Notes: generated by a model not told the origin, from the sequence alone. 64,000 nucleotides of DNA from Kordia jejudonensis (GCF_001005315.1 NZ_LBMG01000026.1:1-64000); one strand, 5' to 3'; positions 25,465 to 35,490 are shown, counted from the stretch's first letter. Made by a program: numbers and translations.

Positions 25465-28155
25465 CTAGTTTAAGTTGAGTTGAAAAATAGTTTTACCTCT
25501 GTTTATAAATTCCGCTTTCGTTTTTCCTTCTCCAAAAGGCGCTTTTCCTTCGCCAATTTTATACAGAATTGTCGCCGGAATTGCCACAAATAAGCACATG
25601 ACATCCAAAAATGTCAGTTCGTCACTTTTAGTAACGGATTTGTACAAAGGCGTAATAATTGGAATTTCCCATTCTTTGTTGAGTCCAACTTGTGCAATAC
25701 TAATTAAGGTATCAAGCGAAACGAAAATTAAATCCATCAATTTTTTCACTAAAAACAAACTTGTTCCTGCGAGTTTTTGCAGTAGTAGTTTTAAGAAATC
25801 TAAAAATGTTATTTCGCCTTGAATCATTCGTTTAAAACCATCAAAAACAATATCCACTTGTAATTTGAGACCTTCTCCCGTTTCCACTAAAAGATTTTTC
25901 AACTGACTTGTGAATGAATGAAAAACTTCCGTAAAATCTGTTGGTATTTGAGAACTCAGCGGTTTTCCTTCGCTATCATGTAAATAACTTTTTTTAGAAT
26001 TTAGCCAGTTCGATTTTGGATCAGCAGTTGCTTTTTCAGAAGGTTCAGACGGATCAATTTTACCAAGCGAATCAGGAATATTTACCAATTCAGGCGAGAA
26101 TTTTTCAATCTGTTTATCTAGTGTATCATCCACAAATTTGCGAATATTTTTAATTTCATCCTTTAAACAAATAATAGCTTCGTTGGTAAATGCTTTAAAA
26201 GCTTCTTTGGTTTCTACAATCGCATCCCAATCAAACAAAAAGGCTAAAAATTTGAATAAATCTTCAAAAAACACCTTAATCGCATCAAATATTTTTTGAA
26301 TAAAGGCGCCAATTTCTCGCAACGTATTTACAATCCAATGAAATACCTGTTCGCCAATTTTTATGATGAATTTCACACCGTCTTTTATTTTTTCAACAAC
26401 AAATTCAACCGCTTGTTTTGTACTATCCCAAACGGAATGCAAAAAATCGCCAAGTGTCAAACCTTCATGAAGTATTGAATTGTGAGAAGCTGCGCTGCGT
26501 GCCTTCATAGTCGGATTTATCATTCCTACGGCAAACGAAGTGCGTTGCAAAGGCGCATTGTTTTCCATCGATTTGGCTGTTGCGAGCATTTCTTTAATCC
26601 CAGTTGCAGCACTATTTAATGTGTCAATATCTGTTCCTTCAGGTACTAAAAAGTCGCCATCTTGTTTCTTTAAACCTGCTAAGGCTTTCCCAGAAGTTAC
26701 CTTTTTCTCTAAATCTTCAAGTACTTGATGCGCCAAATTGATTGCGACTGTTTTTTTAAGAAAATCAGCATTTAGTAAAATTCGGCAAGAAGCAATGTCG
26801 CGTACAGGACAAATTACGGTCAATTCCGCAGCAACATTCAACGGAATACTGACTTCATGATCGGGACCAATATGGTAACTTTCTCCATTTACATAGATAA
26901 ACAAATTACTTTCAGCACTAAGTTTTACTTCCAAACCTTGAAAAGTTTTCATGGCTTTGCTGTTAAATCTGACATGTGCGGAATACGATGCTACTTCTTT
27001 CAAACTATCAATTCCTTTGATTGTTAGTGTGTTTTTGTTCCAAAGTGTCGTAGTGGCATCTTGCCAAAGTCGCGTAAGTTCACTTCCATATTTGGTACTG
27101 ATAGAAAATAGTTGATTGCGAATTTTAGTTCCTCTTACGGCACTAAATTGTTCCGCATCTTTTGCCATTACAATCGGTTTTGTCCATGTACCTGTAGTAA
27201 ATTGTTGCGATTTCTGATCGAAAAAATGATTGGTTTGATAGTGTAATCCAGTAGCATCTAACGACCAAACGCTGTGTTCATCTTCATGTCTTGAAGCAGT
27301 AATTTTTTTAATTTGTCCAAATGTGCCAGGCAAAGTATTTACTTCAAAATCATTGCTTTCTATAGCTGTGATAAATTGATGCACTTGTGTTCCTGCGGCG
27401 TACACAATATCATTAGTATCATCCGATTCTACAAGCGTAAAACAATTGATCAATTCATCGGTGGCAAAACGCACTTTCGTCGTTTTATCATATTCAGGAT
27501 CAGGGAACGACTGAAATAAAAATGTACGCTTTTGTCCAATATCGTATAGCATAAATACGCCATCGTTGTATTGAAAATTCCCCAATTCGAACTGTACGAT
27601 TTTCATTCCATTTTCTGGAAGTGTGTAGCGTGTTGGTTCTAATTCATCCAAAGCGGCAATATAATATTGTGCGTCACTATTTTTTGTCGTAGTTGCAAAA
27701 ATGACGTGTTCTGCACCAATAGACACTTTATTTATCGTTTCCGACGCATCGGAAGCTTCCATACTTGTCCAAGAAATACTTTTGTCAAGCGTTGCAAATT
27801 GTGTCGTTTTCATCGGAATTTCATCTGAAATCCACACTTTATTTTCTTCTACTTTTGCTAGTTGAAAATATTCTTCATCGGTATTATATTCTAGTTCAAA
27901 AGAAGTGACTTTTCCTTCTGATAATATTATTTGTTCCCAACCAGAAGCCGAACCTTCTGAGCGTAAAATACCTTGTAATTTTCCTTCTTTTGTCAAGCAA
28001 AAAATAAAAGGAGTTTCAGGAGCTACCATCAATGATTGAATGCTTTCGCCAGCTTTTATAGCAGATTCTGGAAAATAATTTTGCATTAATTCGCTCTGAA
28101 AATCGACAGTTACATTGTCGTCTTTTGTGATTTGAAATTTTGGATCTACTTTCAT
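25465..28155 (-). CDS. large protein: propeller-like N-terminus, amphipathic helical C-terminus
   Basis: Unusual 896-residue protein, middle gene of a three-gene operon. Residues 1 to about 380 show regular beta-blade-like repeats (e.g. QFELGNFQYNDGVFMLYD, HSVWSLDATGLHYQTNH), suggesting a propeller or tectonin-like fold. About 395-470 looks like a beta-sandwich with Cys pairs. Residues about 560-690 are strongly amphipathic helices (FIIKIGEQVFHWIVNTLREIGAFIQ..) ending in FLFDWDAIVETKEAFKAF, and a hydrophobic region lies near residue 860. There is no signal peptide or sorting domain. It overlaps the upstream gene by four bases (ATGA). I recall similar fungal and bacterial proteins of unknown function paired with P47-like ones, but cannot check here. 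Confidence 0.7.
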   Translation of the reverse strand: MKVDPKFQITKDDNVTVDFQSELMQNYFPESAIKAGESIQSLMVAPETPFIFCLTKEGKLQGILRSEGSASGWEQIILSEGKVTSFELEYNTDEEYFQLAKVEENKVWISDEIPMKTTQFATLDKSISWTSMEASDASETINKVSIGAEHVIFATTTKNSDAQYYIAALDELEPTRYTLPENGMKIVQFELGNFQYNDGVFMLYDIGQKRTFLFQSFPDPEYDKTTKVRFATDELINCFTLVESDDTNDIVYAAGTQVHQFITAIESNDFEVNTLPGTFGQIKKITASRHEDEHSVWSLDATGLHYQTNHFFDQKSQQFTTGTWTKPIVMAKDAEQFSAVRGTKIRNQLFSISTKYGSELTRLWQDATTTLWNKNTLTIKGIDSLKEVASYSAHVRFNSKAMKTFQGLEVKLSAESNLFIYVNGESYHIGPDHEVSIPLNVAAELTVICPVRDIASCRILLNADFLKKTVAINLAHQVLEDLEKKVTSGKALAGLKKQDGDFLVPEGTDIDTLNSAATGIKEMLATAKSMENNAPLQRTSFAVGMINPTMKARSAASHNSILHEGLTLGDFLHSVWDSTKQAVEFVVEKIKDGVKFIIKIGEQVFHWIVNTLREIGAFIQKIFDAIKVFFEDLFKFLAFLFDWDAIVETKEAFKAFTNEAIICLKDEIKNIRKFVDDTLDKQIEKFSPELVNIPDSLGKIDPSEPSEKATADPKSNWLNSKKSYLHDSEGKPLSSQIPTDFTEVFHSFTSQLKNLLVETGEGLKLQVDIVFDGFKRMIQGEITFLDFLKLLLQKLAGTSLFLVKKLMDLIFVSLDTLISIAQVGLNKEWEIPIITPLYKSVTKSDELTFLDVMCLFVAIPATILYKIGEGKAPFGEGKTKAEFINRGKTIFQLNLN

Positions 28156-29894
28156 GACAATTCGTTTTGTTTTTCAGTTTTAGTTGCATAAGAAATGTCA
28201 TATGCTACAATATCTTCTTCTTCTAAAATGTGTAAGTTTTTGAATGTGTATACATTTCCAAGTGGCAAAATGACTTTGTTGGTTTGGTTTAGGACACTTA
28301 TATGATTCAATTTTTTAATGAGCGCATTAGAACTTGATGCACCTTTTTTCCCTAAATCGGCACTTATTTGTGTCACAATTGCTTTCACGATTAAAAACAC
28401 CCATGAAACGACAAAGGTTATAATGCTTAACAAATCGTTCCAAAAACCATTGCCAAATAGGTTTGGATTTTCGTCAAATGCTACTTTTGGTTCCGTAAGA
28501 TTATGATCTAAATTAAAACGTCCAGATTCTCCAGTTTTGATGGTAAAATCTAAATAGCCTGGCTCGCCTGCATTTTTGATTTCATCTTTGGTGTATTTTC
28601 CACTGGTGGAAAGTGTTTTTTCGCCAACTTCTATAAACCAAGCTTTTACGATTACTTTTACTTTGATTTCAATTTTGTAACGAACAGAAATTCCTGATTG
28701 ATCACTGTTATTTTTTACATCTTCTTTGGTTACTGTGTACGTAATATCAATGGTGTCATCGTTCTTTTTTTCATGCTTATCTAAAATCATTTTTCCATCA
28801 ATGAAACCATGTCTAAGTGTTACACCATCTAGATTTTTAAAAGTAGTTTCCACATAATCGTCTAATGATTTCAAATAAATTTTAAAATGTTTATGTTGAA
28901 TAGAAAATACACCATCTGTAGTGCTAGTTGTATCTTTTCCTAATTCTATCAAACTTTTCGGTAAAATGCCCGCTGTAGTATTTGTGGGCGGTTTTGTATC
29001 GTTTAACATCATTAAAAAATTCAGTGCGCTAAACTGTCCTCGTTTTTTTTCATCCTTTTGTTTGCTGTACGAAGTAGAAAAATTTAAAGAAGTGGGTTGA
29101 AACATCGCATGTTCAGAAGGTTTAATTCGTTTGCGCTGTAAAGAATATCCAAGTACATATGAATTTTCTTCTCCTTGTAAAATGACATTGAAATAATTTT
29201 CAATAGCGACTTTAAAAGCTACGACCGCACCTTCAGGTAAGTTGCTTTTTTGTTGATTATACGTAGCAATATTTGCATTTTGAAAATTTAAGAACAGACT
29301 TTCTATGGTAAAATCTTGATCAGATAAGCCACTATTTTTAATGATTTTTTTCACTTCTGCACCAGCATCCAAAATCATATTATCTTTATCGACGCTCAAT
29401 TGACCAATTGGAACTGTAAAAGCATATACGGCACCTTTCAGATTGTAGTGTTCAACGACACCAGTTTCGTCTGGTCTGTAATATAATTTTCCGCTTTTAA
29501 ATCTAATCTGAAGTGTAAGATTCTTCGAATCATTTTGAATGATGTTGATTTTTGGAGCATTAAGATTTGCGTTCCAGCCAAAATCAAAATTTAAGTTTTC
29601 TTCTGCTAATGTTGCTACTAATTTTCCAATTTCACTCCATTCATTATGTTCACGAGCGTTAGAAATTTGTTGTTGTAGATCAATCCAGCGTTCGAGTTTG
29701 GTATTAAAGTTAGCATCTTGATCTGTAATGTGAAAATCTTTTTTTACATCATTAACTTTTTGTGTACCTGCTAAAATTCCCCATTTTTTATGGATGATAC
29801 TTCGAGTGTGCAATTCTTTAAATTGATAATTGATGGTGTTTTCAGACAAGGCAAGTGCCATGTCGTAACCGGCAAGTGTTTCGTTTCCTTTCAT
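28152..29894 (-). CDS. TULIP/P47-like protein
   Basis: First gene of the operon, 580 residues, starting at the ATG at 29894. The N-terminus (AGYDMALALSENTINYQFKEL) resembles the start of P47/OrfX-type TULIP proteins (gYDvvyatsxxxiNkxlk), and PKINIIQNDSKNLTLQIRFKSGKLYY plus PTSLNFS..SALNFLMML echo the related fungal family as I remember it. TULIP proteins bind lipids in a hydrophobic tube; clostridial P47 is encoded beside botulinum toxins. A membrane-spanning-like segment occurs near residue 500 (SIITFVVSWVFLIVKAIV). No secretion signal is present. Assignment is by eye and needs a profile search. Confidence 0.55.
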   Translation of the reverse strand: MKGNETLAGYDMALALSENTINYQFKELHTRSIIHKKWGILAGTQKVNDVKKDFHITDQDANFNTKLERWIDLQQQISNAREHNEWSEIGKLVATLAEENLNFDFGWNANLNAPKINIIQNDSKNLTLQIRFKSGKLYYRPDETGVVEHYNLKGAVYAFTVPIGQLSVDKDNMILDAGAEVKKIIKNSGLSDQDFTIESLFLNFQNANIATYNQQKSNLPEGAVVAFKVAIENYFNVILQGEENSYVLGYSLQRKRIKPSEHAMFQPTSLNFSTSYSKQKDEKKRGQFSALNFLMMLNDTKPPTNTTAGILPKSLIELGKDTTSTTDGVFSIQHKHFKIYLKSLDDYVETTFKNLDGVTLRHGFIDGKMILDKHEKKNDDTIDITYTVTKEDVKNNSDQSGISVRYKIEIKVKVIVKAWFIEVGEKTLSTSGKYTKDEIKNAGEPGYLDFTIKTGESGRFNLDHNLTEPKVAFDENPNLFGNGFWNDLLSIITFVVSWVFLIVKAIVTQISADLGKKGASSSNALIKKLNHISVLNQTNKVILPLGNVYTFKNLHILEEEDIVAYDISYATKTEKQNELS

Positions 29895-30144
29895 GTGTTG
29901 CTACTTATTGCTTTTTATCGGTCACATGATGTTCGCTATTAGTCATTTTCTTGGATGAGAAACTTTTGAACATGCTCATTTCATGTGGCTATTAAAAATG
30001 ATTAATACTATATTTTTTTAAAACAGTGAGCTTTGGTAGGAGGAAAGCAAGGTGTTTTAAATTGATAGTACGCAATTTAGAATAGAAAACAAAAACCCGT
30101 AAACGTATAACTACGTGATTTTCAAATACCGTAGAAGTAAGAAT

Positions 30145-31254
30145 TTAATTTGTAAGAAGATTTATTTTTTCCCAAAGTACATTGTCAAAGTCAGAAAGTG
30201 CAAAGTTGATATCGTCAGCGGCATTTCCCATGCGGATAACCACCAAATCTTTACTTGGAACTATGTATATTTTTTGATCATTTTTACCCAACGCGCAATA
30301 CATATCTTGCGGCGCATTTGGAACCAATTCTCCAGAAAATTCCAATTGTGTTTGTGGCAAACGATAGGTAGTTTTTCCATTAATCCACCACAAATATCCA
30401 TATGCTTCATTAATATTTTGTGTCGTTGAGGTCGCTTCCGCTAGAAAATTCTCAGGGACAATTTGCGCTTCGTTCCACTTTCCACTTGCAGAAATTAATA
30501 AGCCAAAACGCGCCATACTTCTTGTAGTGCTCCAATATACATTTGCGTTTCCAGTTTGAATCCATGCGCCTGTCATGCCAATGCTATTTTTCAATTTCGT
30601 ATTGAAATAAGTATCCCAAGTTTCATTACTCGCGGACGCAATCACATCTTGCATTTTTACAAAAACACCGTGATATGCCCAACGTGTTCCAGCATCTGCA
30701 ACATATTGTAAATCGTTTGGCGCAATTCCGTCACCTAAACCATCATCCAAACCAGAGGTCATGGATAGTAGATTTTTACACGTAATCAAGTTTTCTTTTT
30801 CTAGTGAAGCGCTTGTCCAGCCAGTCCCGATATAATCAGAAACTTTAGCATTCAAATTGATGAGGTTTTCTTCTTGCGCAATTCCTGCAACAGCCGTTGT
30901 TAAGGTTTTTCCAGCACTTGCCCAATACCAAGGAGATGTTTCTGTATGTCCGTCAAAATAGTGCTCAACAACAATTTTTCCTTTATGAAGAATGATAAAA
31001 CTTTTGCTATTCTTTGTTTCTAAATAATCTAGTAATGGTTGCAATTGATTGGCGTTCCAATTCAAATCAGCTATCGAACTCGTTTCCCAAGTATTAGAAG
31101 TCATAGGCGGAAAGTAAGTAGAAGTCACTACAGGCGTTTCCAATGGTGGTTCTATAGGCGTTTCTTCTTGTGGTAATATGTCAACATCTTCCGAAGTACA
31201 ATTCACAAAAAAGAATAAAAAAACAAGTGAAAATATATAAAAAGATCGGTTCAT
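30145..31254 (-). CDS. lipoprotein serine hydrolase (class C beta-lactamase-like)
   Basis: Exported lipoprotein of 369 residues (lipobox FFVNC, Cys19). A Pro/Glu/Thr-rich linker leads into a beta-lactamase-fold domain with the SxxK motif SAGKTLT carrying the catalytic Ser, LLSMTSGLDDGLGD, and a likely YxN equivalent at WAYHGV. The family includes esterases, DD-peptidases and carboxypeptidases; the missing YxN Asn argues against a true beta-lactamase. Precedes a 250-base gap before the TULIP-like operon and diverges from rimO. Confidence 0.85.
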   Translation of the reverse strand: MNRSFYIFSLVFLFFFVNCTSEDVDILPQEETPIEPPLETPVVTSTYFPPMTSNTWETSSIADLNWNANQLQPLLDYLETKNSKSFIILHKGKIVVEHYFDGHTETSPWYWASAGKTLTTAVAGIAQEENLINLNAKVSDYIGTGWTSASLEKENLITCKNLLSMTSGLDDGLGDGIAPNDLQYVADAGTRWAYHGVFVKMQDVIASASNETWDTYFNTKLKNSIGMTGAWIQTGNANVYWSTTRSMARFGLLISASGKWNEAQIVPENFLAEATSTTQNINEAYGYLWWINGKTTYRLPQTQLEFSGELVPNAPQDMYCALGKNDQKIYIVPSKDLVVIRMGNAADDINFALSDFDNVLWEKINLLTN

Positions 31255-31309
31255 TTTTCAAGTTTAGATATTAAGACTGTTAAATATACCAAAGGTTTAA
31301 ATTAGATTG

Positions 31310-31317
31310 TATCTTTG
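31310..31317 (+). promoter_or_regulatory. -7 element (TATCTTTG) of rimO
   Basis: TATCTTTG lies 18 bases before the rimO ATG at 31336, the usual spacing for a short leader. It overlaps the upstream in-frame TTG at 31315, ruling that TTG out as the start. Confidence 0.6.
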
Positions 31318-31335
31318 CCCACTGAATTTTTGGAT

Positions 31336-32637
31336 ATGAGAACTAAGACGTTAAAGAAAAATAAGATCAATGTAGTTACACTTGGATGTTCTAAGAATGT
31401 ATACGATTCTGAAGTGTTAATGGGACAATTGAAAGCCAATGGTAAAGATGTGGCGCATGAAGAAGAAGGAAATATTGTTGTCATTAATACCTGCGGATTT
31501 ATCAATAATGCAAAAGAAGAAAGTGTCAATACAATTTTAGATTACGTTCAGAAGAAAGAAGAAGGTGCTGTTGATAAAGTGTTTGTAACAGGTTGTTTGA
31601 GTGAGCGTTACAAGCCAGATTTAGAAGCGGAAATTCCAGATGTGGATCAATATTTTGGAACGTCTGATTTGCCACGTTTGTTAAAAGCACTTGGAGCAGA
31701 TTACAAACATGAATTGATTGGCGAACGTATCACCACAACTCCAAAAAACTATGCATATCTTAAAATTGCAGAAGGTTGCGATCGTCCGTGTTCGTTTTGT
31801 GCCATTCCGTTAATGAGAGGAAAGCACAGATCGAAACCCATTGAAGAATTGGTCACAGAAACTGAAAAATTAGCGGCAAAAGGTGTCAAAGAATTGATTT
31901 TAATTGCGCAAGATTTAACATATTACGGATTAGACTTATACAAAAAACGAAACCTTGCAGAATTGTTGCAAGCGTTGGTAAAAGTAGAAGGAATTGAATG
32001 GATTCGTTTGCATTATGCATTCCCAGCAGGTTTTCCAATGGACGTTTTGGATGTAATGAACGAAGAGCCAAAAATTTGTAACTATTTAGACATTCCATTA
32101 CAACACATTGCAGACGATATTTTAAAATCGATGCGACGTGGAACAAATCAGGCAAAAACTACAAAATTACTAAAGCAATTCAGAGCTGCGGTTCCTGAAA
32201 TGACAATTCGTACCACTTTAATTGTTGGATATCCAGGCGAAACAGAGGAACATTTTCAAACACTAAAAAAGTGGGTTGAAGAAATGCGTTTTGAGCGTTT
32301 GGGTTGTTTTACCTATTCTCATGAAGAAAATACACATGCATACAATTTAGAAGATGATGTACCAGAAGAGGTAAAGCAAGATCGTGCCAACCAAATCATG
32401 GAAATTCAGTCACAAATTTCTTGGGAGTTGAATCAGCAAAAAATTGGACAAACGTTCAAATGTATTATTGACCGAAAAGAAGGAAACTATTTTGTCGGTC
32501 GTACCGAATTTGACTCTCCAGATGTTGATAATGAAGTATTAATTGATGCTGCAAAGTTTTACGTAAAACAAGGCGAATTCGTAGATATAAAAATCACGGA
32601 AGCGGCTGATTTTGATTTATACGGTGAGCCAGCTTAG
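31336..32637 (+). CDS. rimO: ribosomal protein S12 methylthiotransferase RimO
   Basis: Radical-SAM enzyme that attaches a methylthio group to Asp of ribosomal protein S12. Three domains: N-terminal UPF0004 (VVTLGCSKNVYDSEVLMGQL, with Cys for the auxiliary cluster, and VINTCGF, VTGCLSERY), the radical-SAM core with CDRPCSFCAIP, and a C-terminal TRAM domain (GQTFKCIIDRKEGNYFVGRTEFDSPDVDNEV). 433 residues from the ATG at 31336; the -7 element at 31310 supports this start. Complete. Confidence 0.95.
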   Translation: MRTKTLKKNKINVVTLGCSKNVYDSEVLMGQLKANGKDVAHEEEGNIVVINTCGFINNAKEESVNTILDYVQKKEEGAVDKVFVTGCLSERYKPDLEAEIPDVDQYFGTSDLPRLLKALGADYKHELIGERITTTPKNYAYLKIAEGCDRPCSFCAIPLMRGKHRSKPIEELVTETEKLAAKGVKELILIAQDLTYYGLDLYKKRNLAELLQALVKVEGIEWIRLHYAFPAGFPMDVLDVMNEEPKICNYLDIPLQHIADDILKSMRRGTNQAKTTKLLKQFRAAVPEMTIRTTLIVGYPGETEEHFQTLKKWVEEMRFERLGCFTYSHEENTHAYNLEDDVPEEVKQDRANQIMEIQSQISWELNQQKIGQTFKCIIDRKEGNYFVGRTEFDSPDVDNEVLIDAAKFYVKQGEFVDIKITEAADFDLYGEPA

Positions 32638-32817
32638 AAATGTTAAATTTTGAATGCCAAATTTTAAATGTAAAAGTACTTCAACTCAACAAAGAACTAG
32701 AGAATAGAGAACAAAGCCCCAAAATGTTAAATGCTAAATGTTGAATGTTAAATGTAAAAGTACTTCAACTGAACAACTGAACAAAGACCCAAGACCCAAC
32801 ATCCAACACCCAAAAGC
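32638..32817. repeat. low-complexity mosaic after rimO
   Basis: Two imperfect copies of TTAAATTTTAAATGTAAAAGTACTTCAAC-type sequence (32641-32695 and 32724-32772), mixed with CAACTCAACAAAGAAC and CCAACA-CCAACACC fragments. Similar pieces occur at 14262-14300 and 54820-54880. Non-coding. Confidence 0.7.
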
Positions 32818-32820
32818 AAA

Positions 32821-32916
32821 GCGTCCTATCAAGCGTCAGCGAAAAAAGTCCAACAGCGCGTACGCGCGATCTAACATCCAACAAGCGGAGCGGTCTAACA
32901 GCGTAAGCGATCTAAC
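32821..32916. repeat. GC-rich mosaic of mini-palindromes and TCTAACA heptamers
   Basis: Contains GCGCGTACGCGC, then GATCTAACATCCAACA, AGCGGAGCGGTCTAACA and GCGTAAGCGATCTAAC. It ends exactly at the M14 peptidase stop codon (32917). The same family occurs at 50123-50156 and 50513-50564. Confidence 0.8.
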
Positions 32917-35394
32917 TTACAGTTCGAACGCATTATTATTCACCAAGAAAATAGCATTGGCAAAAAACAGTTTTCCATTTTCCCAGAAAGCTCTAAACAT
33001 AGGATTGTCAACCATATAAATCATACTTCCATTGCCAATTCGATACTCTCCAAAAACTAACGTATTTTTGATTTTCTCAACAGCTTTATGTCCAGCAAAA
33101 CCAGAAACCGCTTTGTTGTCTTCTAAATACGAAACGGTATAGCCTTTATCTAAATAGCTATAAGCTGAATTTCCTAGTTTTAAGGTAAAATACGAATCAT
33201 CATATCCAAAGGCTAACGGATGTGTATTGTCTACTTTCGTTTTAAAAATAGCTCCTGTAATGAAGTTAGAAACACGTTCGCGCTCACTTTTTGCGTATGA
33301 AATAACTTCTAACGGATCGTCTTTGTCGGTTTCTTTCTTCTTTAAGCCGAATCCTTTTTTGTCTTCAAAAGTTTTCAAAGCATTTCCCATAGCAATGACT
33401 TTTCCACCACGGGAAACCCAATTTTTCAACGATTTCAATTTATCTTCGTTAAGTAAGCTTTTGTAGTTTCCATTCGGAATTATCAACACATTGAAAGCAT
33501 TCAACGTATTTTTATCAAAATCATCAGCATTAATATTCGTTACAGGAAACTTTAATTCTTGTTCAAAGAAATACCAAAGTTCTCCAAAACTCAATGAACT
33601 TGATACTTCTCCAGACAAAACTGCCACTTTAGGCATCTTAATTTCTTTAACATCAGGCGAACCAAAATCGACACCATTCTCAGAAAATCCAGAAGAAATA
33701 CTAGACAGTTCTGTGAAATTTGTAAGCGCAATATCAAAAACGGTATCATCAAAATTTGTGAGCTTTTTATTGTCGCTTCTTGTTATAATTAAAGAGCCAC
33801 GATCAAAGGTTTTTCCCTTGTGTGTAATTGCTTTTTCTGTAAAACGAACACGAACTCCAGCTTGTAAAAGTTGTCCTAAAAATGAAGCATCTTTTACATT
33901 TTTCCAATCTGCGATATACGCTACAGCATTTGTTTTGTTAGGAATACCCAAAGGAATACCAAGTCCTACGTTGTCATCTTCTTTCGCAACAATTGTTTTT
34001 GAAGCAATTGTATTCAAACCATATGCATACGGAATACTCCAAGCCGTAATATCATACGTAAGTGAATCACTTAACTTTGCATCAGGCTCAAACAACACTT
34101 TTACCATATTTCCTTTTGGTTGATTCGTACTAACAACCAATGCATTTTTCACTTTTCTTGAGGTTTGTTTGCCAGTATTATAATCAAATCCTTTTACAGT
34201 TTCATAAGTAATTCCATATCTAATGTCATGTCTTTCTAATAAGTTGGTCAACTTATGAATTCTATAGCGATTTCCTTCCAATACATAACTTTTATAGGTA
34301 AAATCGTTTTTGCTAAAGAATTTCTTAAACTCTGTATTCAACTTATCAGCATTCTTTGAAGAAATCTCCACAGTTGACATTCCAGTGGTATGATGATGTG
34401 CAATTCTATCCTTTAACGTTAGCAAATCGCCTTCATCATTTATAATTCCTAAACCAGCCATTCCATGTCCAGCTTGCTCGTAGGTCATTCCGATTGCGCC
34501 ATTAAAAGTTGGATATGTGTCTCCATAACTTGGATAAAACAAATCAAAACGTTCACGGGTAAAATACAACCAACCTTCTTTGTCAAAATAGCCTGCATGA
34601 TTTTTTCCAATTTGTATCTGAAAATCACGTTGCCAATCGGTAATTACTTCATGAAAAGGTTCTGCTGCTGGCGCAAAATAATACGGTTCGTTAATACCTT
34701 GTTCATGAAAATCAACATGAATATGTGGCAACCATTTATTATAAACTTTCAGGCGTTGACGCGTTTCTACTTGTGTTGCCCAAGCCCAATCGCGATTTAA
34801 ATCAAATAAATAATGATTTGGTCTTCCGCCTGGCCAAGGTTCGTTGTGTTCTGTTGCTTTCTGGTTTGAATTATACGGAACACTTGCTACTTGATTGTAC
34901 CAATTTACATAGCGATCGCGACCATCAGGATTGATACACGGATCCATAATTACAACCGTATTTGCAAGCCATGCTTTCTTTTGGGTAATCAATTCATAAA
35001 TCGTTTGCATAGAAGCTTCCGTGCTCGACGATTCGTTTCCGTGTACATTATAACTTAGCCAAACTACTGCTTTTTTCGCGGAAGCGGTTTCAGTTCCAAT
35101 TCCTGCATTTGCCAAATGATTTTTACGAATATTCTCTAAATTGGTTAAATTTTCAGGTGTAGAAACGTATGCAATTTGCAGTAAACGATGTTCATTTGTT
35201 TTTCCATATTCTTCCAACTGAATCATGTCAGAAGTCGTTGCCAAATACTGATAATAATCTACAACTCGGTAATGATTGGTAAATCGTGTACCCAATTCGT
35301 ATCCTAAAAACTCAGATGGAGATTGTATATTTTGTGCAAAAGTTGCAATTGAAAAAATAAAAAATGAAAGTAAGCTAAGAATATGTCGTCTCAT
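32917..35394 (-). CDS. M14 family zinc carboxypeptidase
   Basis: Secreted zinc peptidase of 825 residues. Signal peptide MRRHILSLLSFFIFSIATFAQ. The M14 domain shows HGNESS (zinc His and Glu), NPDGRDRYVNWYN, and HVDFHEQGINEPYYFAP with the third zinc His; the catalytic Glu region is MTYEQAGHG. The C-terminal third (about 400 residues) is beta-rich and ends in LFFANAIFLVNNNAFEL, without a T9SS domain. Start taken at the ATG at 35394, where the signal peptide begins. A mosaic repeat touches the stop codon. Confidence 0.9.
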   Translation of the reverse strand: MRRHILSLLSFFIFSIATFAQNIQSPSEFLGYELGTRFTNHYRVVDYYQYLATTSDMIQLEEYGKTNEHRLLQIAYVSTPENLTNLENIRKNHLANAGIGTETASAKKAVVWLSYNVHGNESSSTEASMQTIYELITQKKAWLANTVVIMDPCINPDGRDRYVNWYNQVASVPYNSNQKATEHNEPWPGGRPNHYLFDLNRDWAWATQVETRQRLKVYNKWLPHIHVDFHEQGINEPYYFAPAAEPFHEVITDWQRDFQIQIGKNHAGYFDKEGWLYFTRERFDLFYPSYGDTYPTFNGAIGMTYEQAGHGMAGLGIINDEGDLLTLKDRIAHHHTTGMSTVEISSKNADKLNTEFKKFFSKNDFTYKSYVLEGNRYRIHKLTNLLERHDIRYGITYETVKGFDYNTGKQTSRKVKNALVVSTNQPKGNMVKVLFEPDAKLSDSLTYDITAWSIPYAYGLNTIASKTIVAKEDDNVGLGIPLGIPNKTNAVAYIADWKNVKDASFLGQLLQAGVRVRFTEKAITHKGKTFDRGSLIITRSDNKKLTNFDDTVFDIALTNFTELSSISSGFSENGVDFGSPDVKEIKMPKVAVLSGEVSSSLSFGELWYFFEQELKFPVTNINADDFDKNTLNAFNVLIIPNGNYKSLLNEDKLKSLKNWVSRGGKVIAMGNALKTFEDKKGFGLKKKETDKDDPLEVISYAKSERERVSNFITGAIFKTKVDNTHPLAFGYDDSYFTLKLGNSAYSYLDKGYTVSYLEDNKAVSGFAGHKAVEKIKNTLVFGEYRIGNGSMIYMVDNPMFRAFWENGKLFFANAIFLVNNNAFEL

Positions 35395-35490
35395 TAAATG
35401 ATGAATTTGATAATCATCAAAGCTAACCAATATAATTTTGAAAAAGAATATCTTAACGAAATTTTGAGAAAATAGCATATCAAATAACGC

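Noticed and set aside
30000-30060. GGAGGAAAG as a Shine-Dalgarno site for a plus-strand gene
   Set aside because: No suitable start codon or frame follows, and Bacteroidetes seldom use such sites.
35395-35478. Longer N-terminus for the M14 peptidase
   Set aside because: The signal peptide begins at the ATG at 35394; the additional 28 residues do not resemble a leader.
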